From NCBI GenBank assembly GCA_965242775.1, contig CBDETI010000024.1, positions 248,001 to 312,000 of the forward strand: a stretch of 64,000 nt of DNA. The letters run 5' to 3'. The translations under genes and the position numbers were made by a program. This stretch comes from JAWPMT01 sp965242775 (lineage in GTDB: Bacteria > Bacteroidota > Bacteroidia > Cytophagales > Cyclobacteriaceae). The notes under the pieces are model-generated. The model was not told where the DNA came from. It searched no databases and worked only from the letters and a program-made list of their open reading frames with translations. This document shows positions 1 through 9,795 of the stretch, in pieces (positions within the stretch are counted from its first letter, which is position 1; the number at the start of each line of letters is the position of its first letter).

Positions 1-3000
1 TGGGGTAGACCAGATTGTAGGGTTCTTCAATCCCGAAGTACTTTAATCTGAAATCGTTGATAAACTTCAAGGTTTCATTCTCATCGGCTTTAGCCACGAC
101 CAATTCACCCTCCTTTATCTTGCCATCCGAGGTTTTATCCTCAATGGCAGTATTGAAATCCGTGTTGGACGAGAAGGCGATCAAACTGTTTTCAACGTAG
201 CTGAAAAAATACCAGGTGCCGGGAGCTGCCTGAACAAACAGATTGATCACATCGGCGCCCACATCATCTTTCTTCATTTCGAGGAAGCCATCCATCTTGG
301 CGTTGACATCCGTCGCAAGAACATTTGATATGCCTAGTTTGGTGGTATTGTGCCAGGCATTGTGCTCTTTGTTCCATTTCATCGTAACACCCGAAACAAC
401 GATTGATTTATTAAGTACCGGCGACAAACTATTGAGCGGAACATAATCTTTTAGGCTCTCCGTCTCAAACGTCTTGGCAGCTTCATCACTCGTCAAATTG
501 GCCAGATTCAGAAGCGTTTCTATCTCAATATTGTTGGCTGGTGGATTGCCCAGTCGCTCCACAATATCCAGTAAATCTCTTGCCATTAAATCCATTGTGG
601 CTGCATTCATCTTAAAGTCAAAGCTGAAGAAGCCTCTAAATTGATATTCTTCGGTACTACGGATACCGGTTCCCACGACCGACGCGTCAATTTCAATCTT
701 GTTCTTTTCTTTATCGATGAAATCACTCTTCCCTTCAAAGACGATGGCAGTACTACTATCATTATAAATGAGGGTCTGACCTTTATATGACATTCCGGAG
801 GTCTTGGCAGGCTCTTCGATGGTAAATTGCCCGTTTCCATCATACTTAAACAGACCCTTAGCAACAAACAGATCCTTGTCATCCTGCTGCTCCTTTTTCT
901 CTACAAAGGTTGGATAAACTTTGCCTCTGGCCCCATAGTGTAAGCCAGCCATGGCCTTTTCACCTTCAGCGAAGGTGGCGTTGGTGAAATCGATAACAAC
1001 TTCGGTTTTATCGTCGGTCCGGGAGAAAGAGACCCATTCATTGGATTCTATACTCTCCAATATTGGTTTTACCGAACCCTGAAGTTCCAGGGCTTGTTTG
1101 TAGGCTTTAAGTGTGGTCACACCTTTAAACAGAAACCCGGGAGCAATGGACATATTTTTCGTTTCCGGTACGACCCCTTCAGCAGCGGTGTAGGTCAAAG
1201 TTTCATCTTTTCCTAGTTGTAAGGACTCTGTTCCGAATGTCCGAAAGCTAATATCAAATGTATCCGCACCTATTGGGAGCAGGTAAGTGGCTCCACCGGA
1301 GAAAGCTCGTCTTGACTCAACATCGATCGTAGCATTGAACAAGTAGTGATAAGTACTGTCATTTTGGAATATTACCTCCGCATTCTGGAAGGTCTGTAGC
1401 ACGGAATTGGCCAGAACCGTCATTCTGTGGTCCTCAGGAATGATTTGTGCATCCGCCACAGCGATAAATGGAATCCCTTCTACTTCCATTTCCTGGGAAT
1501 TGATATCGTAGGACGCCTTGGTGGCGCTAAATGCAAGGGAGTCAAGTTCTTCCCTCGTGGAATAAAAGTAAGAATCCTCGATTGGCACATTTTCTGGCTT
1601 CTCCATCACAATCACCGAATCCTCCAAAAACCAGGTACCGCTTGTAATCGAGGTGTTGAGTGCCGCGTATGGAAAAGAAAATGCTGCGACACCTACTTTT
1701 TCTGGCCTTACATCTGCTTCATTTTTGACCAAATCGAAGTTGAGAAAAATGTCTTCGCCGATCATCGCCGGCTTCTCCGGATCATCGGTCAATACCTCAA
1801 ATTCAGCGTGACGTGCCGAATAGGAGAGCTCTTTAAAGTTATACTCGTTTGATACCGCTCTTGACCCTCGGGTTAGAATCTCACCTGAGCCATACACACC
1901 TTTCGTCGTGATATTCGCTTCTCCTGTCAACTCAGCTGTCTGATTGTAAAATTTAAATGGCTCGCCTACGGTCCGCAGGTACATGCTGTCTTTTCTCGGA
2001 AGCCAATACATGCGGAATTTTCCCAATTCTGCCTGTGGATAACTCGCGCCACCGAGAGTTCCAGGGCCGATTTCCCCTTTGTAGGCATCTGCAGTTACCG
2101 AATCGGGATAGTATATAAAATCCTCCGAGAACAGCTTCGATGTTAAAAAATCGATTTGACCAAAGCCCCGAATACCCTGGCTACTTAGGTTAATTTCTTC
2201 ATAGGTCTTCGCATCGGTACCATATAAATGATACCCTTCTTCGGGAATTTGATGGACGAAGCCAAGTGACCTATCATCCAAAATATGTAAGGTGTCATCA
2301 AACGTGGGGAAAATATCACCCGAATTGAAAGTTCCCGGAAACTGAATGGATTGGGCATCCTCGCGATCGATACTATCGACTTCCAGCGGCGGTATCACAA
2401 AAAATACCGAGCGATCATAGGCCCCATCCAGAATGTCCTCACCGTCAAAGTAGACAATGGACTCTGAGTCGGTGATGAAGTAAGGGAAACCACCCACGTT
2501 AGCCACCCCTGATTTATTGTCTGGCCGATCCAGGTACAGGACACCTGACGTCTCCGTGAGGTGATTGCTCAAGGCTTCTTTATTGGCCGGGTTATTATGG
2601 GTCAATGTAGAATCTGAAGGGGGAAGCTGGATCCTGATAGAATCAATTACCGGCATATTGATTGCGAAAGTTTCGTAATCGAACTGAAAATCCTTACCGC
2701 GGTAAAGAAAATCACCAGCGTTAATTGCTCCGTTGTAAGTAATACTTCTATTCTTGCCAATTTTCACCAGCTCACCTTCTGGCTCGATACCAACATGGTA
2801 GTCGGTGGTAACATAGAATTTTTTGACTCCATTGACGACAATATCCATTGAGTCAAGGCTCATGGAAGCATTAGGGCCCCGAGTGATAATGGAAGGAATG
2901 AATAGGTTATCATAATCCACTTTCTTGGCCGAGGCATCATAATAGTGAAAAGCTTTCTCGTGGAGTTTTACCAGGCCCGTTTCCTCGTTGTATTCACAAA

Positions 3001-4840
3001 AATTGTATTGCTGAAGAAAGCGCACGGCTCCCTTGGCACTTACCAGCGGAATGCCGTATTCCTGGCTAAGTTCGTCGATAACATATTCCGTGATGTTGTA
3101 TTTTCGGGCATAATTGACAGTGACCGTTATAGGATGAAAACCATAGGGTCCTGTCAACCTCCTGAATCGGGATCGATTGAAAAAATCATCAGACTCAAAG
3201 CTCGCCGGAACAAGGTCCTTTCCGTTCATGATGCTCATAGTGATGGAGTCGGAATCCATATACCAGCGTATGAGATCCGCATTGATACTTATGCCATGGT
3301 AGGTGGAGTGAAACGGTGTTACATTGTGCGCCTTGTCTCGTAGAATGGTGACTTTGTTATCATTTATATAGTACTCCATCTCTACTGACGGGTGATAAAT
3401 AGAATCTTCATTTAAATAAATGGTGAGACTCGCATGTGCAGATGTAATTGTCGAATCTGCTCTGAAAGTAAACTTCTTGCTTCGAAAAAGGATTTTGTGA
3501 CCGTTTCCATCCAGGATCTCTAAACTCCCTGGCTTCCTGGAAATACTGGCACCATAAAGATTGTTTCCACGAGCCTCCAGTCCACCTTTATACACGGCTT
3601 TGCCATTTCCAAAATTGACGGTCAGATCGGGTTCATAGGATATGAATACCGGAAAATTGCTTAAAGACCTTGCCGGCCTGCGTACACTCCGGTATTTAAA
3701 CACGCCCTTGGTCGGACTATTGAGAAACCCCGGAAACGCCAAGGTGGCATTGGGGGTATTGAAAAATGGCCGATCGACTTTCAGGCTGAACTGAGTGAGC
3801 GTGACCTCCGCTCCTCGCATCCTACTATTTTGACCTGGCCAGTCCAAGATACCTGATTCCGCAGCAAAGGTTTGGTTTCTTAATAACTGGTAGCCCTCCA
3901 CCTTTCTGATAGAAAGCGAGTCATACCTTGTGACCAACAGTAGCTGTACATCTCTTAATTTAATAGTCGGACCAGATAGTTGTGGATGTTGGTATTTTGA
4001 TTTTTCAAGGGCGACATAATCCTGAAATGTAGGTTCCATGACTTGACGTTGTGGTACGACTTCTTCAACATTCGAGGATGTTTCTGACCAGGAATCGTCA
4101 TTCCAACTATCATCCGATGAGCCCCAGTCATCATCAGAATCCCAACTATCATTGGTATCCCATGAATCATCCGAACCCCAGTCGTCGTTGCCCCAACTAT
4201 CATCATTACTCCAATCGTCAGAGCCCCAGTCATCTTCAGCGGCCTCTTCCACCGGTGGGTCCTCATAAACTTCCTCCACGGGCAATGCTGCAGCAGGCTC
4301 TTCAGGCGCAGGCTCTTCGGCGACCTCCTCAAACGTTATGTTCTGAAAGTCATAGGTGCCTCCTGGAACCTGAACTGTCATGTGTCTGCTCAGATAGAGG
4401 TATCTGCGGGCGAAGAAAACGTTCATCCCAAGGAGATAGTCAGCATACTCTCTTCCTGACAGCATTTGCAAGGACTCCTCATTGATGGTTAACACTTTGT
4501 CTAATTGAACAGCATCAACTCTCTCCTGTGCCACTGAATAAGCCAGGTAACTGAAGAAGTGCCACAGGTATGGCCGCATCCCATACCCTCGGCGGCGCAT
4601 ATCCCGAGTCAACTTTATAATTCTCTCTTTCTGGGAAGAGCTGAAACGACCATTCCAGGCATTGTCAAAGTCGTAGGCGACCTTATTGGCAGCTTCGGTC
4701 CCAATCTGCCGTAGATAACCCGTTGCCTCGTTTTTAAAAATAGCAGGGTCCTCAGAAAAGCGTTGTGCATGCACGGGCAGCAGCTGTGTCGCGCCCAGCA
4801 CTAGTAACCCGAAAAGCAATATCCGCACTTTGGCTCTCAT
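1..4840 (-). CDS. Giant secreted protein of unknown function (C-terminus beyond window)
   Basis: One frame stays open from an ATG at 4840 to the left edge of the window, giving at least 1613 residues with no stop; the C-terminus lies outside. The N-terminus is a signal peptide (MRAKVRILLFGLLVLG...VHAQ), so the protein is exported. A helical-looking domain of about 150 residues follows, then a Glu/Pro/Ala-rich stretch and a low-complexity linker at about residues 201-252 (4083-4238) made of Asp, Ser, Trp, Asn and Gly repeats of the type DDWGSDDSW. The remaining 1350 or so residues are rich in Tyr, Phe, Thr, Asp and alternating hydrophobics, which suggests a long beta-structured periplasmic or surface protein. 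I do not recognise the family. It lies 31 bp downstream of prmA on the same strand and may be cotranscribed. No frameshift is seen. Confidence 0.85.
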   Translation of the reverse strand, partial: MRAKVRILLFGLLVLGATQLLPVHAQRFSEDPAIFKNEATGYLRQIGTEAANKVAYDFDNAWNGRFSSSQKERIIKLTRDMRRRGYGMRPYLWHFFSYLAYSVAQERVDAVQLDKVLTINEESLQMLSGREYADYLLGMNVFFARRYLYLSRHMTVQVPGGTYDFQNITFEEVAEEPAPEEPAAALPVEEVYEDPPVEEAAEDDWGSDDWSNDDSWGNDDWGSDDSWDTNDSWDSDDDWGSSDDSWNDDSWSETSSNVEEVVPQRQVMEPTFQDYVALEKSKYQHPQLSGPTIKLRDVQLLLVTRYDSLSIRKVEGYQLLRNQTFAAESGILDWPGQNSRMRGAEVTLTQFSLKVDRPFFNTPNATLAFPGFLNSPTKGVFKYRSVRRPARSLSNFPVFISYEPDLTVNFGNGKAVYKGGLEARGNNLYGASISRKPGSLEILDGNGHKILFRSKKFTFRADSTITSAHASLTIYLNEDSIYHPSVEMEYYINDNKVTILRDKAHNVTPFHSTYHGISINADLIRWYMDSDSITMSIMNGKDLVPASFESDDFFNRSRFRRLTGPYGFHPITVTVNYARKYNITEYVIDELSQEYGIPLVSAKGAVRFLQQYNFCEYNEETGLVKLHEKAFHYYDASAKKVDYDNLFIPSIITRGPNASMSLDSMDIVVNGVKKFYVTTDYHVGIEPEGELVKIGKNRSITYNGAINAGDFLYRGKDFQFDYETFAINMPVIDSIRIQLPPSDSTLTHNNPANKEALSNHLTETSGVLYLDRPDNKSGVANVGGFPYFITDSESIVYFDGEDILDGAYDRSVFFVIPPLEVDSIDREDAQSIQFPGTFNSGDIFPTFDDTLHILDDRSLGFVHQIPEEGYHLYGTDAKTYEEINLSSQGIRGFGQIDFLTSKLFSEDFIYYPDSVTADAYKGEIGPGTLGGASYPQAELGKFRMYWLPRKDSMYLRTVGEPFKFYNQTAELTGEANITTKGVYGSGEILTRGSRAVSNEYNFKELSYSARHAEFEVLTDDPEKPAMIGEDIFLNFDLVKNEADVRPEKVGVAAFSFPYAALNTSITSGTWFLEDSVIVMEKPENVPIEDSYFYSTREELDSLAFSATKASYDINSQEMEVEGIPFIAVADAQIIPEDHRMTVLANSVLQTFQNAEVIFQNDSTYHYLFNATIDVESRRAFSGGATYLLPIGADTFDISFRTFGTESLQLGKDETLTYTAAEGVVPETKNMSIAPGFLFKGVTTLKAYKQALELQGSVKPILESIESNEWVSFSRTDDKTEVVIDFTNATFAEGEKAMAGLHYGARGKVYPTFVEKKEQQDDKDLFVAKGLFKYDGNGQFTIEEPAKTSGMSYKGQTLIYNDSSTAIVFEGKSDFIDKEKNKIEIDASVVGTGIRSTEEYQFRGFFSFDFKMNAATMDLMARDLLDIVERLGNPPANNIEIETLLNLANLTSDEAAKTFETESLKDYVPLNSLSPVLNKSIVVSGVTMKWNKEHNAWHNTTKLGISNVLATDVNAKMDGFLEMKKDDVGADVINLFVQAAPGTWYFFSYVENSLIAFSSNTDFNTAIEDKTSDGKIKEGELVVAKADENETLKFINDFRLKYFGIEEPYNLVYP
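4083..4238 (-). repeat. Asp/Ser/Trp/Asn low-complexity repeat within the giant secreted protein
   Basis: The coding strand here repeats short units of GAT/GAC, AGT/TCT, TGG and GGC codons, giving about 52 residues built from DDWGS, DDSW and NDSW units with roughly nine tryptophans. The units differ in sequence and codon choice, so this is a degenerate protein repeat rather than a perfect DNA tandem. An acidic tryptophan-spaced linker could be a flexible spacer or a cation-binding segment; that is inference. Confidence 0.8.
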
Positions 4841-4871
4841 GAGATAAAGTTAGGCAATTATAAACGTGGTT

Positions 4872-5708
4872 TCAGTCGCCGTTGTTGAAATGAAGCGCCG
4901 CCCAGTTGTTTCGCGTAGTGCTTCCGGCAAGTGACAACCCGAGTTTACCGGCTTGTTCGCGCAGTTCCCCAATGTCTTCATGGTAAAACCCACTCAGAAG
5001 TAAGTTCCCATTGGGGTCTAGCAGGTCCACATAAAATTGCATTTCTTGCAAGAGCACGTTCTTGTTAATGTTTGCAATAACTATGTCAAACTTTCGATCA
5101 AAGGTCAGTTCCGTAATTTTTCCCAACCGCATCGGCACATCTGTTATCCCATTTAACGCCAGATTCTCAAGACTATTTTCCTGACACCATTGATCTATGT
5201 CCGTCCCTTCCACATAGATGGCGCCTAGTTTTTTCGCCATAATTGCGAGGATACCTGTGCCGGAGCCCACATCCAACACACATTTGTTTTTGTGATCCAC
5301 GGTCATTTGGAATGAAACCATTTGATACGTTGTGGCATGATGACCTGTGCCGAATGACATTTTGGGCATGATAATAATATCGTGCTCGTAGCTACCATCA
5401 ATTTCATGAAAAGGCGCCCGTATCACGCACTTATCCTCGATAAAGACCGGATCGAAGTTTTCCTCCCAGATTTTATTCCAATTCTTTCGCTCGACAGTCG
5501 CAATGGACCAGGAGAGGGGTCCGAACTCCTTATACCTATTTAGTACGTTGGTCACCTCAGATTCAGACCATTTTGCAGCGTCAAAGCTTGCTACAAGTCC
5601 CTCCGACTTTTCCTCGAACGCATCACAACCAAGGTTTCCTAATTCCGCAATTAGTATTTCAAGAAGCGCCTCTTCGCATACAATTTCTACGGTTACAAAA
5701 TCCATCAT
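4872..5708 (-). CDS. prmA: Ribosomal protein L11 methyltransferase
   Basis: This 278-residue protein matches PrmA, which trimethylates ribosomal protein L11 using S-adenosylmethionine in the cytoplasm. The N-terminal half is the small L11-recognition domain. The SAM-binding motif LDVGSGTGILA lies at about residues 145-155, preceded by the conserved MSFGTGHHATT segment at 117-127 and followed by VIANINKN, the family's counterpart of the NPPY-like loop. The ATG at 5708 overlaps the TGA of the upstream septoil-knot gene in an ATGA arrangement, which suggests translational coupling and supports this start. A second ATG follows at once. The gene is the fourth of the uvrA-tpiA-septoil-prmA run. Confidence 0.95.
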   Translation of the reverse strand: MMDFVTVEIVCEEALLEILIAELGNLGCDAFEEKSEGLVASFDAAKWSESEVTNVLNRYKEFGPLSWSIATVERKNWNKIWEENFDPVFIEDKCVIRAPFHEIDGSYEHDIIIMPKMSFGTGHHATTYQMVSFQMTVDHKNKCVLDVGSGTGILAIMAKKLGAIYVEGTDIDQWCQENSLENLALNGITDVPMRLGKITELTFDRKFDIVIANINKNVLLQEMQFYVDLLDPNGNLLLSGFYHEDIGELREQAGKLGLSLAGSTTRNNWAALHFNNGD

Positions 5709-6016
5709 TTACATCCTGCAAAGGATTCGTAATCCGTAAAGAAAACCGTGAAGTGAGCCTGATCCCTGTCGTTGGTAAAAAATACTTTATAATCCGACTC
5801 TCGCTCATCTGCTACAAAATGCCAACTTCCTGATTGGTCAGCATGGAGCTTATTGTCTTGATCGTAGACAATCAGATCGGCGAATGCCTCTGATTCCTCT
5901 TCATAGACTATAAAATCCGCCTTACTCCGAGTTTCTACCTCATGCATGAGACCGAAAACCCGGCAATGGTCGGGCTGTCTATCTGAAAAAAGCAAGAGGA
6001 TGAAAGCAAAGATCAT
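5705..6016 (-). CDS. 7(1) septoil knot domain protein (DUF6150-like)
   Basis: A 103-residue protein with a short hydrophobic N-terminus (MIFAFILLLF) that may act as a signal or anchor. The rest repeats a short strand pattern: an acidic/aromatic turn, then a beta-strand ending in V-Y or V-F, as in KADFIVY, FADLIVY, DYKVFFT and HFTVFFTDYESFAG. That periodic pattern, with its closing DYES-AG turn and paired cysteines near both ends, is typical of the 7(1) septoil knot family known from Bacteroidota. No enzymatic role is known to me. It overlaps tpiA upstream and prmA downstream by 4 bp each, so it is embedded in a tightly coupled operon, which argues that it is a real gene. Confidence 0.75.
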   Translation of the reverse strand: MIFAFILLLFSDRQPDHCRVFGLMHEVETRSKADFIVYEEESEAFADLIVYDQDNKLHADQSGSWHFVADERESDYKVFFTNDRDQAHFTVFFTDYESFAGCK

Positions 6017-6777
6017 AAAAAGCTTTTGGCGATATCTACAAAGTCCCTAGACTTCAGGCTTGCGCCACCAACAAGTCCCCCGTCGACATCTTCGCAGGCA
6101 AAAAGCTCCTGGGCGTTGGAGGGTTTAACACTGCCTCCGTAGAGAATAGCTATTTGTTGAGCTACCTCCGAGCCGTATTTTTTTGCCAGTACTTGTCGAA
6201 TAAATGCATGCATTTCCTGAGCTTGACCAGAGGAAGCCGTCACACCTGTCCCGATGGCCCAAACGGGCTCATAAGCGATCACAACCTGCAGAATTTCCTC
6301 CTCTGACAGCCCGAACAGGCTTTCCTGGATTTGCTCTTGCACCAAATCGAAGTGCTGGTCAGCCTCTCTGACCTCTAGTTTTTCGCCACAGCAAAAAATA
6401 GGAGTCAACCCATGATCTAAGACCACCTTGGTTTTTCGGGCCAGCAATTCATGACTTTCCGCAAAATATTCTCGGCGCTCGCTGTGACCAAGAATAACGT
6501 ATTCGACGCCCAGAGATACCAGCATTTCCACCGAAGTTTCGCCCGTATATGCCCCCGAGAGTTCTTCGTGACAGTTTTGCGCACCGATGGAAATATTTGG
6601 TTTGCCTCCGACGATCTTCCTGACCTCATGGAGATAGGGGAATGGCGGATTTAATATCAGCTGAACGTCGCTCCGCACTTCATCCGAAGCCATATTTACC
6701 ACTTCTGATGCCAATTCTAGTCCCTGTTGTAGGGAGGTGTTCATTTTCCAGTTGCCGGCGGCGATTTTTTTTCTCAT
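6013..6777 (-). CDS. tpiA: Triosephosphate isomerase
   Basis: At 254 residues this is a full-length TIM barrel that interconverts dihydroxyacetone phosphate and glyceraldehyde 3-phosphate in glycolysis and gluconeogenesis. The active-site residues are visible: Asn-Lys in GNWKMN (residues 8-13), the catalytic His in LGHSERR (about 96-102), the catalytic Glu in AYEPVWAIGTG (about 168-178), and the phosphate-gripping YGGSVKP loop (about 213). The ATG at 6777 overlaps the end of uvrA by 4 bp, and its stop overlaps the septoil-knot start, so it sits inside a coupled operon with a DNA repair gene. Confidence 0.97.
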   Translation of the reverse strand: MRKKIAAGNWKMNTSLQQGLELASEVVNMASDEVRSDVQLILNPPFPYLHEVRKIVGGKPNISIGAQNCHEELSGAYTGETSVEMLVSLGVEYVILGHSERREYFAESHELLARKTKVVLDHGLTPIFCCGEKLEVREADQHFDLVQEQIQESLFGLSEEEILQVVIAYEPVWAIGTGVTASSGQAQEMHAFIRQVLAKKYGSEVAQQIAILYGGSVKPSNAQELFACEDVDGGLVGGASLKSRDFVDIAKSFL

Positions 6778-9578
6778 CTTACTTTTTCGCTTAAATACTT
6801 TGCAGTGTGATTTGAGGGCGCCAATTTAATCATATCTTCCGGTAGCCCAGTGAAATCGATATTTCCACCATTCTCACCGCCATCGGGGCCAAGATCAATG
6901 ATCCAATCGGCAGATTTTACGACCTCCATGTTGTGCTCGATAATAAGCACACTGTTGCCCTCGTCTACAATTGCATTGAGACTGTCCAGTAGTTTGCGGA
7001 TGTCATGAAAGTGCAAACCAGTAGTAGGTTCATCAAATATGAAAAGAATGTGATCTTTCTTGGATAAGCCACTCCCCCTGCCTAGGAAGGAGGCCAATTT
7101 GACTCGTTGGGCCTCCCCACCACTTAACGAATTGGATGACTGGCCTAATTGTACATACCCAAGTCCCACGTCGAAAAGGGGCTTGATTTTATTCACAATA
7201 GCAGTTTTTTCACTAAAGAATTCCAGCGCTTCTTCCACCGTGAGATTCAGCACCTCTGCGATGTTGCGGTCTTTGTATTTTACCTCGAGAATCTCTTTCT
7301 TGAATCTTTGTCCCTTGCAGACATCACAGGTAAGGTTCAGGTCAGCCATGAACTGCATTTCTATTTTGACCGTGCCTTCACCCTCGCAATTTTCACAGCG
7401 ACCACCATCAACATTGAAGGAGAAGTGGGCTGGCTTGAAGCCATTGTTTTTGGACAAAGGCTGATCCGCAAAAAGTTGCCGAATGTTATCGTAGGCTTTC
7501 ACGTAACTCACGGGGTTGGATCGAGAGCTTTTTCCAATCGGGTTTTGGTCGACAAACTCTATGTGATTGACTTTTTTGTAGTCTCCTTCGAAGGAATCAA
7601 ATTTTCCTGTCAATTCACCCGTGAGCCCCAACATCTTACCTAGGCCGGGATAGAGAATTCGCCGTACCAGGGTGGATTTGCCTGATCCGCTTACTCCGGT
7701 GATAACCGTCAGGACGCCAAGCGGTATCTCAACATCAATATTCTTCAGGTTATTTTCGCGCGCCCCTTTAACCGTAAGGGACTGATTCCATTTTCTTCTC
7801 TTTTTAGGTACGGATATGTGCTCCTCTCCTCGCAGGTATTTAGCAGTGAAGGACCCTGAGGCACTTGGCATTTCCCCAACTTGGCCCTGGAATACGAGTT
7901 CTCCCCCGTGAACACCAGCCATGGGGCCAATGTCAATGATTTGATCGGCTTCTTCCATTACCTTTTCTTCGTGTTCCACCACAACCACGGAATTTCCCAG
8001 GTCGCGAAGTGTCTTCAGAACACCCACCAGTCGGTCCGTATCGCGGGGATGCAAGCCGATGCTAGGCTCATCTAAAATATACATAGAACCCACCAGGGCA
8101 CTGCCTAATGAAGTAGCAAGCTTGATTCGTTGGTACTCTCCGCCCGAAAGGGTATTGGTCAATCGATTGAGTGTCAGGTAGCCCAAGCCCACCTCCTGCA
8201 GGTAGGTCAGTCGATTAGTGATCTCGCTGATAATACGTCCGGCAATTTTCTCTTCGTAGGTAGCAAATTTTGCCTCCTTGAAGAACTTCAGCAACCGGTC
8301 GATTGGCAGCAACACCAGATCAGTAATTGATTTTCCTACTACTTTGACATAAGAAGCGTCTTTTCTAAGTCTTGTACCTCGACAATCAGGACAAGTGGTT
8401 TTGCCTCGATAGCGTGACAGCATCACCCGATACTGAATTTTATGTGTTTTCGATTCCAGGTATTTGAAAAAAGCATGTAGCCCTTCGAAATATTCGTTGC
8501 CATTCCACAGTAATTCGTACTGTTCAGAAGTAAGTTCTGACACTGGCCGATGTATAGGAAAGTCAAACCTGATACCATGCTGCAAAAGTGGTTTTAGCCA
8601 TGCCTGCATGGTTTCTCCCCGCCATGGAACAATGGCTCCGTCATACACTGAGAGGTTACGGTCCGGGATCACCAGGTCCGGGTCAATGCCCAATACTCTA
8701 CCGAAGCCTTCGCATTTCCTGCAGGCGCCGTAAGGGTTGTTGAAACTGAAGAAATTGACAGTGGGTTCCTCGAATTTGATTCCATCGGCTTCAAAAACAT
8801 CCGAAAACAGCGCTTTTTCACCTCCAACAAAAGTTACGATACATTTCCCTTCGCCTTCGAAAAAGGCTGTCTGCACAGAATCGCTGAGTCGAAACTGCGT
8901 TTCTTCATTATGTGAAACACTGGCACGATCGATCAGTATTTCCAAGTCTCCGGAAAGCTTTGAAGTATCCAACTCTTCAATATATAATACTTCTTCCTTC
9001 GATTTGATCCTAGTATATCCCTTCGACAACAGCACCTGTAATTCCTTGTCGAGTGACCTCCCATCCTTTAGCCGTAGGGGGCAGGTAATTGTCAGTTTTT
9101 GCCCCTCCTCGTGACCCATGATAAAGTCCACCACATCAGTCACCGTGTCCTTTTTTACTTCCTCTCCAGAGACTGGGGAAATGGTCTTGCCGATTCTGGC
9201 AAATAATAACTTCATGTAATCATAAATCTCGGTGGTCGTCCCTATGGTGGAGCGAGGATTTCGGGTGTTGACCTTTTGCTCAATGGCTATGGCTGGAGAA
9301 ACACCTTTGATATAATCCACCTCTGGCTTTTCCATTCTCCCAAGAAATTGTCTGGCGTAGGAACTGAGGCTCTCCACGTACTTGCGCTGGCCCTCGGCGA
9401 ACAACGTATCAAAGGCAAGGGATGATTTCCCCGAGCCGGAAAGACCTGTGATTACCACTAGTTTGTTGCGAGGTATTGCGACATCAATGTTTTTAAGGTT
9501 GTTGACCCTTGCACCTTTAATTAAAATGAACTTTTTTGCATCGAGTGCGTCGATGGAACTGCCGTTTGAAGAACTCAT
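6774..9578 (-). CDS. uvrA: Excinuclease ABC subunit A
   Basis: UvrA is the damage-sensing ATPase of nucleotide excision repair and acts as a dimer with UvrB. This 934-residue protein has the expected tandem ABC layout: Walker A GLSGSGKSS near residue 46, a zinc motif CPDCRGTRL, signature LSGGEYQRIKLA, and LDEPSIGLHPRD in the first half; GVSGSGKSTL, the zinc finger CENCEGEG...CDVCKGQ, LSGGEAQRVKLA (about 818) and FDEPTTGLHF (about 848) in the second. The length is normal. The product of mfd at 41.6 kb feeds lesions to the same pathway. It is the first gene of the uvrA-tpiA-septoil-prmA operon; a possible minus-strand promoter element TATTTTTG lies at 9676-9683. Confidence 0.98.
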   Translation of the reverse strand: MSSSNGSSIDALDAKKFILIKGARVNNLKNIDVAIPRNKLVVITGLSGSGKSSLAFDTLFAEGQRKYVESLSSYARQFLGRMEKPEVDYIKGVSPAIAIEQKVNTRNPRSTIGTTTEIYDYMKLLFARIGKTISPVSGEEVKKDTVTDVVDFIMGHEEGQKLTITCPLRLKDGRSLDKELQVLLSKGYTRIKSKEEVLYIEELDTSKLSGDLEILIDRASVSHNEETQFRLSDSVQTAFFEGEGKCIVTFVGGEKALFSDVFEADGIKFEEPTVNFFSFNNPYGACRKCEGFGRVLGIDPDLVIPDRNLSVYDGAIVPWRGETMQAWLKPLLQHGIRFDFPIHRPVSELTSEQYELLWNGNEYFEGLHAFFKYLESKTHKIQYRVMLSRYRGKTTCPDCRGTRLRKDASYVKVVGKSITDLVLLPIDRLLKFFKEAKFATYEEKIAGRIISEITNRLTYLQEVGLGYLTLNRLTNTLSGGEYQRIKLATSLGSALVGSMYILDEPSIGLHPRDTDRLVGVLKTLRDLGNSVVVVEHEEKVMEEADQIIDIGPMAGVHGGELVFQGQVGEMPSASGSFTAKYLRGEEHISVPKKRRKWNQSLTVKGARENNLKNIDVEIPLGVLTVITGVSGSGKSTLVRRILYPGLGKMLGLTGELTGKFDSFEGDYKKVNHIEFVDQNPIGKSSRSNPVSYVKAYDNIRQLFADQPLSKNNGFKPAHFSFNVDGGRCENCEGEGTVKIEMQFMADLNLTCDVCKGQRFKKEILEVKYKDRNIAEVLNLTVEEALEFFSEKTAIVNKIKPLFDVGLGYVQLGQSSNSLSGGEAQRVKLASFLGRGSGLSKKDHILFIFDEPTTGLHFHDIRKLLDSLNAIVDEGNSVLIIEHNMEVVKSADWIIDLGPDGGENGGNIDFTGLPEDMIKLAPSNHTAKYLSEKVR

Positions 9579-9795
9579 TCAGGTAATTTCCGCTTCAGAA
9601 TTTTGAAAATAGACCAGCCTTAAAGAAATAAAATTTTTTAACTGGTTTAGGGGTAAAAAAGATTCCGGTTGACTACAAAAATAGACACAAGCAATTTTTG
9701 TTTGTATTATTTAAAGAATAGATTTGAAAATTTAGATTTCCACACAAACCCTGCAATATGATATAGACCTCTACGTTAACAAACAGGTGAACTAC
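9579..9795. promoter_or_regulatory. Divergent promoter region between uvrA and the ECF sigma factor gene
   Basis: This 217-bp AT-rich gap separates divergent genes. On the plus strand a Bacteroidota-type promoter can be read: TTTG at 9697-9700 and TAGATTTG (matching TAnnTTTG) at 9719-9726, with an 18-bp spacer and about 70 bp of leader before the sigma factor start. On the minus strand TATTTTTG at 9676-9683 also fits TAnnTTTG and would serve uvrA, but no good -33 element is seen for it. The two promoters nearly abut, so their expression could be linked. Confidence 0.5.

Noticed and set aside
4051..4485. 144-residue plus-strand reading frame rich in Pro, His and Ser
   Set aside because: It is the antisense of the D/S/W repeat in the giant secreted protein; its composition mirrors that repeat and no start or neighbour context supports it.
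7060..7643. Overlapping plus-strand reading frames inside uvrA
   Set aside because: They are antisense frames within a fully conserved uvrA and show no family features.
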